NCBI GenBank assembly: GCA_018971775.1
Contig: JAGXAB010000016.1
Span: 28,881-92,880, forward strand
DNA length: 64,000 nucleotides
Source of the DNA: Cyanobacteria bacterium REEB67
GTDB taxonomy: Bacteria > Cyanobacteriota > Vampirovibrionia > Obscuribacterales > Obscuribacteraceae
Reading direction: 5' to 3'
Below, one piece after another: positions 19,066-28,096 of this stretch. Position 1 is the stretch's first letter. Every line of letters begins with the position of its first letter. Made by a program: the position numbers and the translations under genes. Below the pieces are notes generated by a model, which did no database searches, was not told the DNA's origin, and saw only the letters and a list, made by a program, of their open reading frames with translations.

Positions 19066-20205
19066 ATGAGTACTGAGCATTTTAGACCGGCCAACCACCA
19101 CGATGCCCTGGTGCAGCACACTGCTCATGATATCGAGCACCGTTTTCAACACGGTGAAAATCTGCATCATGTCCTCAAGGACGAAATCCATCAACTGCGC
19201 AATCACGAATACAGTCACGGCCATTTTAACGGGCAGAACTTCAAGCACGATTTGAAAAAACTCGAGCATAAACTGCAGGCAGATCATATTTTGCCTCATA
19301 TCCATATCCATACTTCCGGCAAGCATGCCGGCTCGATCGATTCTATCGGCAGATTACCAGTACATAAGTCCGCAATATCTCATGCTGACGGAGGCAAAAT
19401 TGGTCAGCCTTCGCGCCTGTCCGATCGACCGGCGGCAGCTTCGGCCGCTCACGGAGCGGTCGGCGAGCTGCTTAAAACTCCGCACAAACCGGGGCGCGAG
19501 ACCACCGCAGCAGCAAAACCAGATGCGCCACCGGAGGCCGGCGATGGCAGTGCGGCGCACGTGACAGCTCCAGGCGGCGGCGGTCTAAGCAAACTAAAAG
19601 ACGCTATCGACAAGGCCAGGGCGGCCGGACGTCCGCTTAATATGGTGCAAATCGGCGATTCTCATATAGCTGCCGGCATTGAAACTTCGGCCCTGGCTAA
19701 TGGATTGAGCAAGCGTTTCGGCGTGCCGGTCGACTACAAGAACGACGGCATCAATGGTGCTCATTCCGGCGACGCCCTGACCAATCCCGGTTTCTTTTTA
19801 AAAGACATCGATAAAAAAACAGATCTCGTGGTCGTTTCTTTTGGAAGCAATGATGCTACGGTCCAGGCTGGCAAGGCCTATCGGCAGGATTATGAAAAGC
19901 TGCTGAGCGATATCCGCACCAAAGCACCTAATGCCACTCTTGTTATGGTCGGCCCCACCGATGGTGCCTATTGGGGACATCCTGGTAAAGAGTTGGCCGG
20001 TCTCGATTCTGTGACGCGCGAGCAAAGAGCAGCGGCCGCGACCGTTCCTGATAGCGACTATTTCGACATCAGAGCCAAGCTAGGCACTATTAATCAGATG
20101 CGTTCTCATGGCTGGATGGATGATAGCAACCTGCACTTCACCAAGGGTGGCTATCAAGTCATCGGTGACAGTATCGCTCAGTTTATCAAGGATAAAGCCA
20201 GGTAG
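19066..20205 (+). CDS. SGNH/GDSL hydrolase with His-rich N-terminal region
   Basis: I place the start at ATG 19066, which has GCGGAGGAC about 10 nt upstream; an earlier in-frame start at 19009 lacks a ribosome site. The 379-residue protein begins with a His-rich, helical region of about 90 residues, then an Ala/Pro-rich linker. The catalytic domain starts near residue 185: VQIGDSHIAAG (nucleophile Ser), KNDGINGAHSGDA, VVVSFGSNDATVQAG (Gly and Asn of the oxyanion hole), and DDSNLHFTKGGYQVI (catalytic Asp-His). It is a lipase/acylhydrolase-type fold. No signal peptide is visible, unlike its divergent SGNH neighbour. Confidence 0.83.
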   Translation: MSTEHFRPANHHDALVQHTAHDIEHRFQHGENLHHVLKDEIHQLRNHEYSHGHFNGQNFKHDLKKLEHKLQADHILPHIHIHTSGKHAGSIDSIGRLPVHKSAISHADGGKIGQPSRLSDRPAAASAAHGAVGELLKTPHKPGRETTAAAKPDAPPEAGDGSAAHVTAPGGGGLSKLKDAIDKARAAGRPLNMVQIGDSHIAAGIETSALANGLSKRFGVPVDYKNDGINGAHSGDALTNPGFFLKDIDKKTDLVVVSFGSNDATVQAGKAYRQDYEKLLSDIRTKAPNATLVMVGPTDGAYWGHPGKELAGLDSVTREQRAAAATVPDSDYFDIRAKLGTINQMRSHGWMDDSNLHFTKGGYQVIGDSIAQFIKDKAR

Positions 20206-20229
20206 TCGGCACCGGCCCGAAAGCCGCTG

Positions 20230-21936
20230 CTAATTGTCGACGCCGATCAGATGCAGGGCGTCGCTCAGTTGCGTCGGTACTGACAATTTGATTTGATTGG
20301 CCTTGATTGTGCGGTGACGGCTGCGTGAATAGAGGGGCAGGCAAGCATAGTTTGATTTTAGCTGAAAATATTGGCGCAGCCCGGCATAATCGCTGTCTTT
20401 TGCCGTGTAGCGAACAACCTGCAGGTCGCAGAGATCGGTCGGTAATTTCTTCTCGGCTTTGAGCTTTTCGATTAAGACTTTGATACCCGCTTCCTGATCG
20501 TTTTGGCAAAGTTCAAAAATCGTCGGTTTGGCCTGGGCTTTGCCCACCATGCAGCAGGGCAGCTCATATTCGTCGGAGTCGGACTGATCGCTGCTTGCTT
20601 CTTGCTTCCAGATGGCGACGTGCAAATTGCCCAGTCTTGCGCCGTAAAGCGGAGCAAATGTCAAATTGACTGTGCGGGTCAGGTCACCGTCAGTAGTGGC
20701 AGTAGCTTTAGCAGTGGCGGCGGCAGTGCTCTCTCTGTCGACATTTTCAGCGCTGACTGTGAGCGCATGGCCGGGCGGTGTTTGATTTTGGCCGATCACC
20801 AGTTTGACTGTTTCTCCCGGTTTGCCGAGGAGCTCTGCCTGGATGTGTTCGAGGCCGAGATATCTTGTGTCCTGGCCATTGATACTGCGTATTTCATCAC
20901 CAGGTTTGAGCTCGGCTTGATCAGCCGGTCCGCCCTTGAAGACTTCGGTGATCAGGGCGTGACCATCGGGGCCCGCACCAAAGCCAAGGCCGGCCACGCC
21001 ACTGCCTCGCGGCATTTGCTCGCAGATACGCTTGATCACTGTCTTGTGACTCAGTCCGTGAATCTGTGACAAAGGAGCAGTCTTTGCTTTAATCGAATTA
21101 TGGACGAGATTGGACGCTATTTTGTCCAGTGCTTCCTGGCTCGGTGGCCCGCTCAAAATATCGCTCGTCTTCACGGTCACAAGCCAGGGCGAATAGACCG
21201 GCACAAGGCTGTAGGCGCCACTCAGTGCGAAATAGTTGCGCAGGGGCGCGAAGCTTTTATCAGCGGGGGTAAGACGTACGATCTTGCACTGGCTGAGGAT
21301 ATAGGCACCGTCATTGTGTTTTTTCAGCCGCTCGCCGATGTCGGTCGTACCGCCTTTTTCGACAAATTCAAAGAGTGTCGGTTTATTGCCTACTCTAGCC
21401 AGTAAGGCGAAGGGCAGATCTTTTAGCTGCGACTGAGGGCCTTCATGGAAGCGCTCTATTGTTTGCTTTTTCAAAGCGGCATCATTAAACTGCATCAGTG
21501 GTGCCCTGACAAGGCGTATATCTTTGCCTCTTACTTTCAATATGACTGTGCTGCCCTTCTCTCCGCTAAGCAGCGATTGCAGATGCAGATAACCTGTGAG
21601 GCGTGTGTCGACGTTATCTACGGCCTCGAGCTCGTCTCCTTTTTTCAGGCCAGCCTTGGCCGCCGGGCTATCTTTATAAACGTCAGAGACAAGCGGGAAA
21701 CCATTTGGTCCGGCGCTATAACTGATGCCGAGCAGGCCGCTCTTTAGTATTTCGCCGCCATTGTTGTCCTTGTCGGCGTCGGGAAGCACTTGAGCCCGGG
21801 CGGTCATTGTGTCCATGCCTGCGGCTATGATCCAGCTAAGAGCGGCGGTGAGCATTGAAGCTGCGATCGCCTGAAAATGAATGCGATGTTTTGGTGTCAT
21901 ATCTGGTGCGCCCTGTTTTTTCTGCCAATTTTTCAA
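20230..21936 (-). CDS. Exported protein with two PDZ plus thioredoxin-like-fold modules
   Basis: The 568-residue protein has a hydrophobic export segment (about residues 18-47); the start could be this ATG or the one at 21900. It is an internal duplication: each half has a PDZ domain (GISYSAGPNGFPLVSDVYKD and GLGFGAGPDGHALITEVFKG, each followed by a GL/LK-KGDE block) and then a module with KPTLFEF or KPTIFEL. That module ends in QCKIVRLTPADKSFAPLRNYF or DLQVVRYTAKDSDYAGLRQYF, and its pattern resembles a thioredoxin fold without CxxC. PDZ domains usually bind protein C-termini. No protease domain is present. It is the last gene of the kinase-mprF operon, 12 bp after the mprF-like stop. Confidence 0.78.
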   Translation of the reverse strand: MKNWQKKQGAPDMTPKHRIHFQAIAASMLTAALSWIIAAGMDTMTARAQVLPDADKDNNGGEILKSGLLGISYSAGPNGFPLVSDVYKDSPAAKAGLKKGDELEAVDNVDTRLTGYLHLQSLLSGEKGSTVILKVRGKDIRLVRAPLMQFNDAALKKQTIERFHEGPQSQLKDLPFALLARVGNKPTLFEFVEKGGTTDIGERLKKHNDGAYILSQCKIVRLTPADKSFAPLRNYFALSGAYSLVPVYSPWLVTVKTSDILSGPPSQEALDKIASNLVHNSIKAKTAPLSQIHGLSHKTVIKRICEQMPRGSGVAGLGFGAGPDGHALITEVFKGGPADQAELKPGDEIRSINGQDTRYLGLEHIQAELLGKPGETVKLVIGQNQTPPGHALTVSAENVDRESTAAATAKATATTDGDLTRTVNLTFAPLYGARLGNLHVAIWKQEASSDQSDSDEYELPCCMVGKAQAKPTIFELCQNDQEAGIKVLIEKLKAEKKLPTDLCDLQVVRYTAKDSDYAGLRQYFQLKSNYACLPLYSRSRHRTIKANQIKLSVPTQLSDALHLIGVDN

Positions 21937-21948
21937 TCTTTCAATCTT

Positions 21949-23661
21949 TCAATCTTCCGTCGCTTTAGCGATTGCCAGCCCGGCTTTGACAAGCCCCGGC
22001 ACGCCGCCTTCATAAACGAGAAATCTATCTTCCCAGGTTGGATCAAATTTGTCCTTGTAGGCCTTCAACCCTTTATAGGAAAAAAAGCGATTGAGGTGGG
22101 CGAAGATCTTTTGCATTGCTTTTTCTTCGATCGTGGCGTCTGCGTCTTCACCCACCCCCGAAAGTGCTGCCAGACCAAGGCTGAAGTGTGTGAAGCCTTC
22201 CTCTTTGAGGAAAAATAATAGCTTGGCAAAAAGAAAATCCATAGTGCCGTTCGGTGCTTTTTCGATATGGCGCATCATGTCAATAGTTACTTCGCCTTTG
22301 CGATAAGAACGTATTTCATTGACGAAGGCCAGTCCTTTGCCTTCCTTGTCGCGCAGTATAAAGACATTGTCGTGCTGAAGCTCGGCCCGGTCAAACTTGC
22401 CCAGGCTGAAGCCGCGCTCGCGTCTGCCGGGCAGTTGTAGCCATTGTCTGGAGATGTCGGCCAGCTCGTCCAAAAAAGCCTCGCTGTGGGGAGGGCGGTG
22501 GCGGGTGAGTGTGTAGCCTTCTTTGTCGAATTTTTTAACGACACTTTTAAAAGTTTTCTTGGCAACTGTTTTGCTTGTGAAAAGGTCGAGGTCGACAACG
22601 GCGTCTTCACCTACACGCACGGCCTTGAAGCCGAGCTCGCGGTAAATGTCGATGAAGGCGGGTGTTGTCTGCAAAAATGCTACTTTCCAACCGTTGTTGT
22701 GGCAGTGAATGGCAAAATCGTTAATCAGAGGGCCGAGCTTTTCGCGCGGTCCAACCGCGTCACCCAGCACCACGGCTGTATCGATGCATGTTTTGTAGGC
22801 GACGAAGCTGGTGTTTTCGGCATCGAAAAAATAGGATTTGTCCGCCGAGAGTTTGAAGATATCGAGAGCTGTCTTCCCGTTTTGCTCGAGGATAGAGGCC
22901 GCCAGCTCACGCTCGCGGGGTTGGGTAATCAATTTGTAGCGGATCGGGCGGAAGGCACTGAAGATCACCGAGGCCCCGGCCAGGATGCCGTAGAGATGGA
23001 GAGACTCGATGAACCACTGACCATAGCGAGTGTGGGCGACAAGATCGCTATTGCCGCTCAGAAATAATTCGCGCAGAGTTCTGATCAAAGATGGATAGAG
23101 TTCAAAGTTGAGGCCAAAGTCGCGCTTGTCGAGCAGGAAAAAGCCGGTCACGCCGTAGGCGATGACGGCGGCCAGGCCCAGACCGGCCAGCTTCAGCGCC
23201 ATCATGAAAGTCGCTTTTTCGCTCTTGACTGCAAAGTAGGAGCGCGTCGCCAGCAAAAGCACAATCGTCAGCAGTGGTGGCAGGCAAGAATAGCTCGGCA
23301 GGTCCTGGGCAAGTTGATGATCTTGCAACCAGTGGATGTGTTCTGAGCCAATGCGGGCCAATTGTAAAAAGAGCGAAACGCAGGCCAGACCAAGAGCGAC
23401 CTGCCAGGCTCGTCGCTTGCGACTGAGCAGGTTGAGGCTGAGGAAAATGAGCATGTAGCCGAAGGCCACGGTCAAGGACTTGTTTAAATGATAGAGCTGA
23501 TAACTCGCCACCATACTGAACAATTTTGGATGGGACGATAGTCTGACCAGGAGCGGCTGGACCGTACCGCTCAGGCCGCTCAAGAGGGTCGCTGCCGCGG
23601 TGAGCCAGACCGGCCAGCTGGCCCTGGTTGCACTGGTAATCTTGTCAATAACTTCGGGCAT
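21949..23661 (-). CDS. MprF-like integral membrane protein with C-terminal DUF2156 acyltransferase domain
   Basis: The 570-residue protein has about five or six hydrophobic segments in residues 1-240 and a cytoplasmic C-terminal DUF2156 domain. Recognisable blocks are SYFFDAENTSFVAYKTCIDT, VVLGDAVGPREKL, WKVAFLQTTPAFIDIYRELG, VGEDAVVDLD and the DRFLVYEGG close to the end. This is the GNAT-like fold that uses aminoacyl-tRNA to add Lys or Ala to phosphatidylglycerol in MprF and LysX. Aminoacylation of lipids, lowering surface negative charge, is the likely role; the amino acid is not predictable. It sits 8 bp after the Ser/Thr kinase stop, so kinase control is plausible. Confidence 0.85.
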   Translation of the reverse strand: MPEVIDKITSATRASWPVWLTAAATLLSGLSGTVQPLLVRLSSHPKLFSMVASYQLYHLNKSLTVAFGYMLIFLSLNLLSRKRRAWQVALGLACVSLFLQLARIGSEHIHWLQDHQLAQDLPSYSCLPPLLTIVLLLATRSYFAVKSEKATFMMALKLAGLGLAAVIAYGVTGFFLLDKRDFGLNFELYPSLIRTLRELFLSGNSDLVAHTRYGQWFIESLHLYGILAGASVIFSAFRPIRYKLITQPRERELAASILEQNGKTALDIFKLSADKSYFFDAENTSFVAYKTCIDTAVVLGDAVGPREKLGPLINDFAIHCHNNGWKVAFLQTTPAFIDIYRELGFKAVRVGEDAVVDLDLFTSKTVAKKTFKSVVKKFDKEGYTLTRHRPPHSEAFLDELADISRQWLQLPGRRERGFSLGKFDRAELQHDNVFILRDKEGKGLAFVNEIRSYRKGEVTIDMMRHIEKAPNGTMDFLFAKLLFFLKEEGFTHFSLGLAALSGVGEDADATIEEKAMQKIFAHLNRFFSYKGLKAYKDKFDPTWEDRFLVYEGGVPGLVKAGLAIAKATED

Positions 23662-23669
23662 TGCTTTGC

Positions 23670-25418
23670 CTATTTGGCCAGTGGAAGCTGGGCGAGAATG
23701 TCACGCGCGTTCTGGCTGCGCAGGGCGACGTCCATTTTAGTTGCTTTTTCGATGATTATCGAGAGCAAATGATCAGCCCCAGCTTGATAATCCTGCAGAC
23801 GAATCGTGCTTATCGGTTCCGGGTCTTTGCCCGTAGCGAGAAAAAAGAGCGTTGCCCCCATCGAATAGATGTCGCTTTGAACGGTCGGTTTGCCGCGGAA
23901 TTGTTCCGGAGCGATGTAGTGCGGCTTGCCGACGACCGATCCGGTGACGTTTGAAGTAAAGCTCTGGGCGACGGAGAAATCGATTAACTTGAGGGCGCCA
24001 TCCTCGGTGAGGATGAGATTGTCCGGCGTGAAATCGCGATGCACCACCGGTGGTTCTTGTTCATGCAGGTAGGCGAGGATTTCGGCCATTTGTCCTGCCA
24101 GCCTGTAGATTTCTTTAGTCGGCAGAGGGCCAAATTCGTTGACGATTTCTTTCAAGTTGCGTCCTTCGAGATGTTCCAGGACGAGGTAGGCGCGGTGGTC
24201 TTCGAGGAAGAGGTCTTTCAGTTTGACGATCTGTGGATGGCTGAGCCTGGTGAGGAGATCCGCTTCTTTTTGGAAGCGCATGGCAGCCGCTCGGCGCACC
24301 GCTTTATCGGGAAAGATCGGCAGGAGAAATTCTTTGAGGACGACTACTTGTGCTGTTTCTTCCTGACTTCTGGCCTGATGGCAGAAGGCCAGATAGACTG
24401 TGCCCTGGCCGCCTACTCCAATTTTGTTGATCACCTGATATTTTTGGTCGCAGAGCATGGCGCCGTTATCGAGCGGCGTCAGTCTGTCGCGTTTGGGCGC
24501 CGCCGATAGCTCGGCTAACCAGAGCTCGGTATAGCTCTGCCGATCAGAGGGCGGCGAAAAGGTAAGGAGCATCTCTTCGTCGATCCACTGGTTGAATCGA
24601 TTGGACAGTGTATTGAGGAGCTTCTGGCGATCGTTGCTCGCCAGTATGTCGCCGTAGCGAAGTTTGAATGGTGGATAGAGGGCGCGGTGAAACTCGAAAT
24701 AATAATCACTATTGGACTTCGTCAGAGGCGGTCGGATTACTTTGATCTCGAAAACATCGGACCAGTTGACGCGGTGGCTGATACTGATCGTGCGGAAGTT
24801 GCCGCTTATTTCGGCAGTTTTGCCAAAAACCAGGCCGAAAGGGCTGATGTAGATAGTATCCGGCTCGATCGCCACACGCAGGGTGAAATAGGCGATGAGA
24901 CTACCGGCAATGATGAACACCGGCCCTGAGTATGATGATAGCCACTGCGTGGCCAGACCAAGGGCCGGGATACTTTCGGCGGTGAGAAACATTTTGAAGA
25001 GATTTAAATAACGGACGGCAATCGCCATCGTCGGCGTGAGCAGATTGGTGCAGCCAAGCACGATCACGACGAAGGGCGAAAGGGCGATACCGAGCAGCAC
25101 TCTCCAGAGGATAGGTCTGAACCAGAGTTGAAAGTCGGCATGGGGCAGATAATCGATAGCGCTGCTCTGATCAATGCGCAATTGTCTGGCCGCTGTCGTT
25201 ACGGCCGGCTGGCTCACTGTTTCGACGCCAAATTGCAGGCCGCCGCGCAGGCTTTCCTGTAACTTGGGGAAGAAAATCGACTGCGACTCCAGCGGCTTTG
25301 GTTTTGGGCCCCAGTCAAGACCGAAGAAATTTTTCAGTACTGTCTCTTTTTTGTCTTTCGTCGATTTTAATTTGAGGGATTTCTCATCGAGCGATTTGCG
25401 CTGGTATTCATTCGGCAT
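23670..25418 (-). CDS. Membrane-associated Ser/Thr protein kinase with DFS motif
   Basis: The 582-residue protein has an N-terminal cytosolic tail, two or more membrane segments (about residues 107-140 and 175-205), a beta-rich region (about 210-305) I cannot name, and a C-terminal Hanks-type kinase domain (about 325-575). Motifs are IGVGGQGTVYLA (nucleotide loop), VVLKEFLLP (Lys), HRDFTPDNL with catalytic Asp462, IDFS (480-482) in place of DFG, and the APEQFRGKPTVQSDIYSMG activation region. The Lys normally found in HRDLKPxN is Thr and the Gly of DFG is Ser, yet both Asp residues remain. Its start overlaps the upstream kinase gene by 11 bp, so the two are translationally coupled. Confidence 0.93.
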   Translation of the reverse strand: MPNEYQRKSLDEKSLKLKSTKDKKETVLKNFFGLDWGPKPKPLESQSIFFPKLQESLRGGLQFGVETVSQPAVTTAARQLRIDQSSAIDYLPHADFQLWFRPILWRVLLGIALSPFVVIVLGCTNLLTPTMAIAVRYLNLFKMFLTAESIPALGLATQWLSSYSGPVFIIAGSLIAYFTLRVAIEPDTIYISPFGLVFGKTAEISGNFRTISISHRVNWSDVFEIKVIRPPLTKSNSDYYFEFHRALYPPFKLRYGDILASNDRQKLLNTLSNRFNQWIDEEMLLTFSPPSDRQSYTELWLAELSAAPKRDRLTPLDNGAMLCDQKYQVINKIGVGGQGTVYLAFCHQARSQEETAQVVVLKEFLLPIFPDKAVRRAAAMRFQKEADLLTRLSHPQIVKLKDLFLEDHRAYLVLEHLEGRNLKEIVNEFGPLPTKEIYRLAGQMAEILAYLHEQEPPVVHRDFTPDNLILTEDGALKLIDFSVAQSFTSNVTGSVVGKPHYIAPEQFRGKPTVQSDIYSMGATLFFLATGKDPEPISTIRLQDYQAGADHLLSIIIEKATKMDVALRSQNARDILAQLPLAK

Positions 25419-27009
25419 GGCTTACCGCCTTTGACGTCTTCTTCAAGGCGCGCAGCCGCTCTGCCACTAATCTTGCTGTGGCGGGTCTGCCTTCGCGCTC
25501 CATCTGGGTGCAGTCGGCGACGATTTTATCGAAGGCCGGCGAGAGACTTGCTATTTTGTCTCTGGGATGAGAGGCGCTCAAAGGTTCGGGATCTTCGCCT
25601 GTACTGAGGAAGTAGAGAGAAGCACCGAGCGCGTAGATATCGCTTTGGCAGTTGGCTTTGCCGCGTAATTGTTCGGGAGCGATATAGGCTTGTTTACCGA
25701 TCATGGTACCGGTGGCGGTGCCAAGGAAAAAGTTGGCGGCACCGAAGTCGATGACAACGATCGAGCCGTCATTTTTGAGCAATAGATTGTCCGGTGTGAA
25801 ATCGCGGTGGATGATCGGCTCGGGCTGTTCGTGCAAGTAAGCGAGCATCAAAGCCATATCTATGCCCCAGGCAATCACTTGCTCTTCATGTTGCGGACCT
25901 TCCTCGTGGACGAGGTGGCGCAGATCTTGCCCGGGGATGTACTCGATCACCAGATAATGTCGGCCCTGGTCGACGAAATGATCGTAGACACGCGCGATTT
26001 GTTCGTGCGAAAGAGCCGAGAGCATGAGCGCTTCGCGACTGAGCAAGTGATGAGATTTTTTGGTCATGTCGGCATCTTCGTTTTGCGGCACGACTGCTTC
26101 TTTGAGCACGAAACGACTGTTAGTCCTGTCGTTTTTGCGGGCCAGATAGATGGCACTCAGGCCTCCGAAGGCTAATTGTTTTTCGATCGTAAAAATACCA
26201 TCGAGCACTTTTTGACCTGGCTCGAGGGGGATGAAATTGGTGGCGCCGAAGCGGCGGGCCAACTCTTCTTGCCAGAGTTGCGTATAGCCAGGTGTCTGGT
26301 CCCGGCGCCCACCAGTCTTGCTTGCAGTCATACCACTGGCGGTGCCACCGCTTTTGCCACCAGCTTTGCCATCGTCGCCATAATCCGAAGCACTGTTGCT
26401 TCTATGCGCCGCCGAGCCGATCTTCGCTGACTTGTTTTCCCCAGACCAGTCGGTGGCTGAAAGGACATTTGCCGATTGACCGCCCCTGTACTCTTGCATA
26501 AAGGTGCGGGCGTCGAGCAGAGCGCTAAAATTGTCGGCGCCCTCTGTCCAGACGTCGAGGGCCATGATCAGAGCGTCGAGCTCCTTTGCTTTGAGCATGA
26601 CGAGATTAAGGTCGGCGCTTTTGCCGTCATCAAATTGCAAAATCAGATGACTTCTCTGTCCGCTTTGCAGGAACTGGATATTTTTCAGATTCTCCCATTT
26701 TTTGCGCACACGCAGGTGGGGACCGGGACAGACGAAAAAAGGCAAGTTGATGCCGTCACGGGTGATGAAGATGATTTCGTCCGAGGCGAGGAAGAGAGTG
26801 AAGCCGCACAGAGCGGTTAGAAAGGCATTGAAGCCGATGAGCATCAAAGCATTGACGGTGTTCATCTTTGAGCCGTCCATGTGGATGGCGAGCACCAGAG
26901 ATGTCCAGCAGAAGACGAAGACAGCGACCGGGAAAAGCAGCGTAGTGGTGGCAAAAAGTGCCGTCACCAGTGGTTTTCTATATTTGATCGTCAGTTCGGC
27001 TTCTGCCAA
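25408..27009 (-). CDS. Membrane-associated Ser/Thr protein kinase
   Basis: This 533-residue protein is a paralogue of the next gene, with the same layout: two N-terminal membrane segments (about 12-42 and 50-72), a beta-rich middle (about 75-150), a Ser/Gly-rich linker (about 180-230) and a Hanks-type kinase domain (about 265-525). Motifs are LAFGGLSAIYLARK, RFVLKEAVVP (Lys), HRDFTPDNLLL with Asp403, VIDFG with Asp421, and APEQLRGKANCQSDIYALG. It should be active. It is the first gene of a four-gene minus-strand operon (this kinase, second kinase, mprF-like, PDZ protein) with overlaps or gaps of 13 bp or less. Confidence 0.93.
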   Translation of the reverse strand: MAEAELTIKYRKPLVTALFATTTLLFPVAVFVFCWTSLVLAIHMDGSKMNTVNALMLIGFNAFLTALCGFTLFLASDEIIFITRDGINLPFFVCPGPHLRVRKKWENLKNIQFLQSGQRSHLILQFDDGKSADLNLVMLKAKELDALIMALDVWTEGADNFSALLDARTFMQEYRGGQSANVLSATDWSGENKSAKIGSAAHRSNSASDYGDDGKAGGKSGGTASGMTASKTGGRRDQTPGYTQLWQEELARRFGATNFIPLEPGQKVLDGIFTIEKQLAFGGLSAIYLARKNDRTNSRFVLKEAVVPQNEDADMTKKSHHLLSREALMLSALSHEQIARVYDHFVDQGRHYLVIEYIPGQDLRHLVHEEGPQHEEQVIAWGIDMALMLAYLHEQPEPIIHRDFTPDNLLLKNDGSIVVIDFGAANFFLGTATGTMIGKQAYIAPEQLRGKANCQSDIYALGASLYFLSTGEDPEPLSASHPRDKIASLSPAFDKIVADCTQMEREGRPATARLVAERLRALKKTSKAVSHAE

Positions 27010-27285
27010 TGCAAATAATCCTCTGACTGCTTTATACCGCCCGTTTCTATATGTTGAAACAGGGGCGGAAGATTTAGCTCTGCCAGGGGACAGTTTGTCG
27101 ACTGATTGGTGCGGCGATTTATCGATAATCTTTTAAATAGGTGCCGTCGGACCTGACCCCATCTAGATGGTAGGGCGCTTAAGCGGCGGAAAGACACCGG
27201 AAAAACACTGGAAAATTTCGCCGGGAGCACGGCAAGATCACGGCAGTATCATTGAGCGGCTGGAGAGATGAGAGCCTTGCTCTGC
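27010..27285. promoter_or_regulatory. Upstream region of the kinase operon
   Basis: These 276 bp lie between the start of the first kinase gene and the stop of the next minus-strand gene. They should hold the operon promoter. I see no gene and no clear hexamer pair. Confidence 0.35.
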
Positions 27286-27975
27286 TTAAAACGATGGCTG
27301 AGAAGCGCCTGCAGCGCCGTCCGGTGTCCAGGGCGTTGGATTGTAGACCGGTGCGCTGAGCTGTTCCTGGGGCGGATTGGCAGTCGGTTTAAAGCTCGGA
27401 GCGGCCATATTCATGCTGGGAGCGGCCGCGGGGGCGGCGGAGGCACTGCTGAAACCGGCACCGGGTCCGTTGAAGCCTGCGCCACTGGGCAACTGCGCTG
27501 TCGGTGGCAGCATGCCTTTTTCGGACAGTTCCTTTTGATAGTCCTGGTCGAGTTCGCCGCGAATTTTCAATTCCTGGTTGGCGCGGCGTTCTTTCGAAGC
27601 CAGCTTCTGGTTGGCTTGGGGATTGTTATGCTTTTGATTGTATTTGCGGTTGGCCAGGATGCGTGAGCCGACGGCGAGGGCGCCAATGCCGACCATGCCG
27701 CCGTACAGTCCCAAGCCGATGGCAGTGCCTGCGCCATTGCCGGGATATCTGCGATTGCCCCAGGCGCTGTAGCCATATTGCGGGCCGGTCGTGAAGGGTG
27801 AATAGCCGACGCCACCCGCCGAAACTCCCCGATAGCTCGGAAATTGTCTATAGTCCGGATAATAGCCCGGCAGCGGATAACCCTGAGCCAGTGCCGGTCC
27901 GGCGAAGGCGAAGGCGAAGAGCTGACCGAAGGCGAAAGTGAGGGCGATCAAAGAACAAATCAGACGGATTGGCAT
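27286..27975 (-). CDS. Exported Pro/Gly/Tyr-rich protein of unknown function
   Basis: The 229-residue protein has a strong signal peptide (core about residues 4-25, likely cleavage after GPALA at residue 30). The mature N-terminus is Tyr/Pro/Gly rich (for example YPLPGYYPDYRQFPSYRG), followed by a Gly/Ala-rich hydrophobic stretch (GLGLYGGMVGIGALAVGSRI) that may span or touch the membrane. A charged Lys/Asn/Gln helix and a Pro/Ala-rich tail complete it. It resembles no named family to me. An envelope or surface location is likely. Confidence 0.65.
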   Translation of the reverse strand: MPIRLICSLIALTFAFGQLFAFAFAGPALAQGYPLPGYYPDYRQFPSYRGVSAGGVGYSPFTTGPQYGYSAWGNRRYPGNGAGTAIGLGLYGGMVGIGALAVGSRILANRKYNQKHNNPQANQKLASKERRANQELKIRGELDQDYQKELSEKGMLPPTAQLPSGAGFNGPGAGFSSASAAPAAAPSMNMAAPSFKPTANPPQEQLSAPVYNPTPWTPDGAAGASQPSF

Positions 27976-28096
27976 AAAGCTTGGCTGCCTCTGTACCGCG
28001 CCACTGGCGCGATGCGTTTGGGTTGTCTGCCTTTTTAGGCTTACGAGCTTATGCTACTTAAGTCCGGCCGCTTGTGAAATGGTGAAATTCCCATTT

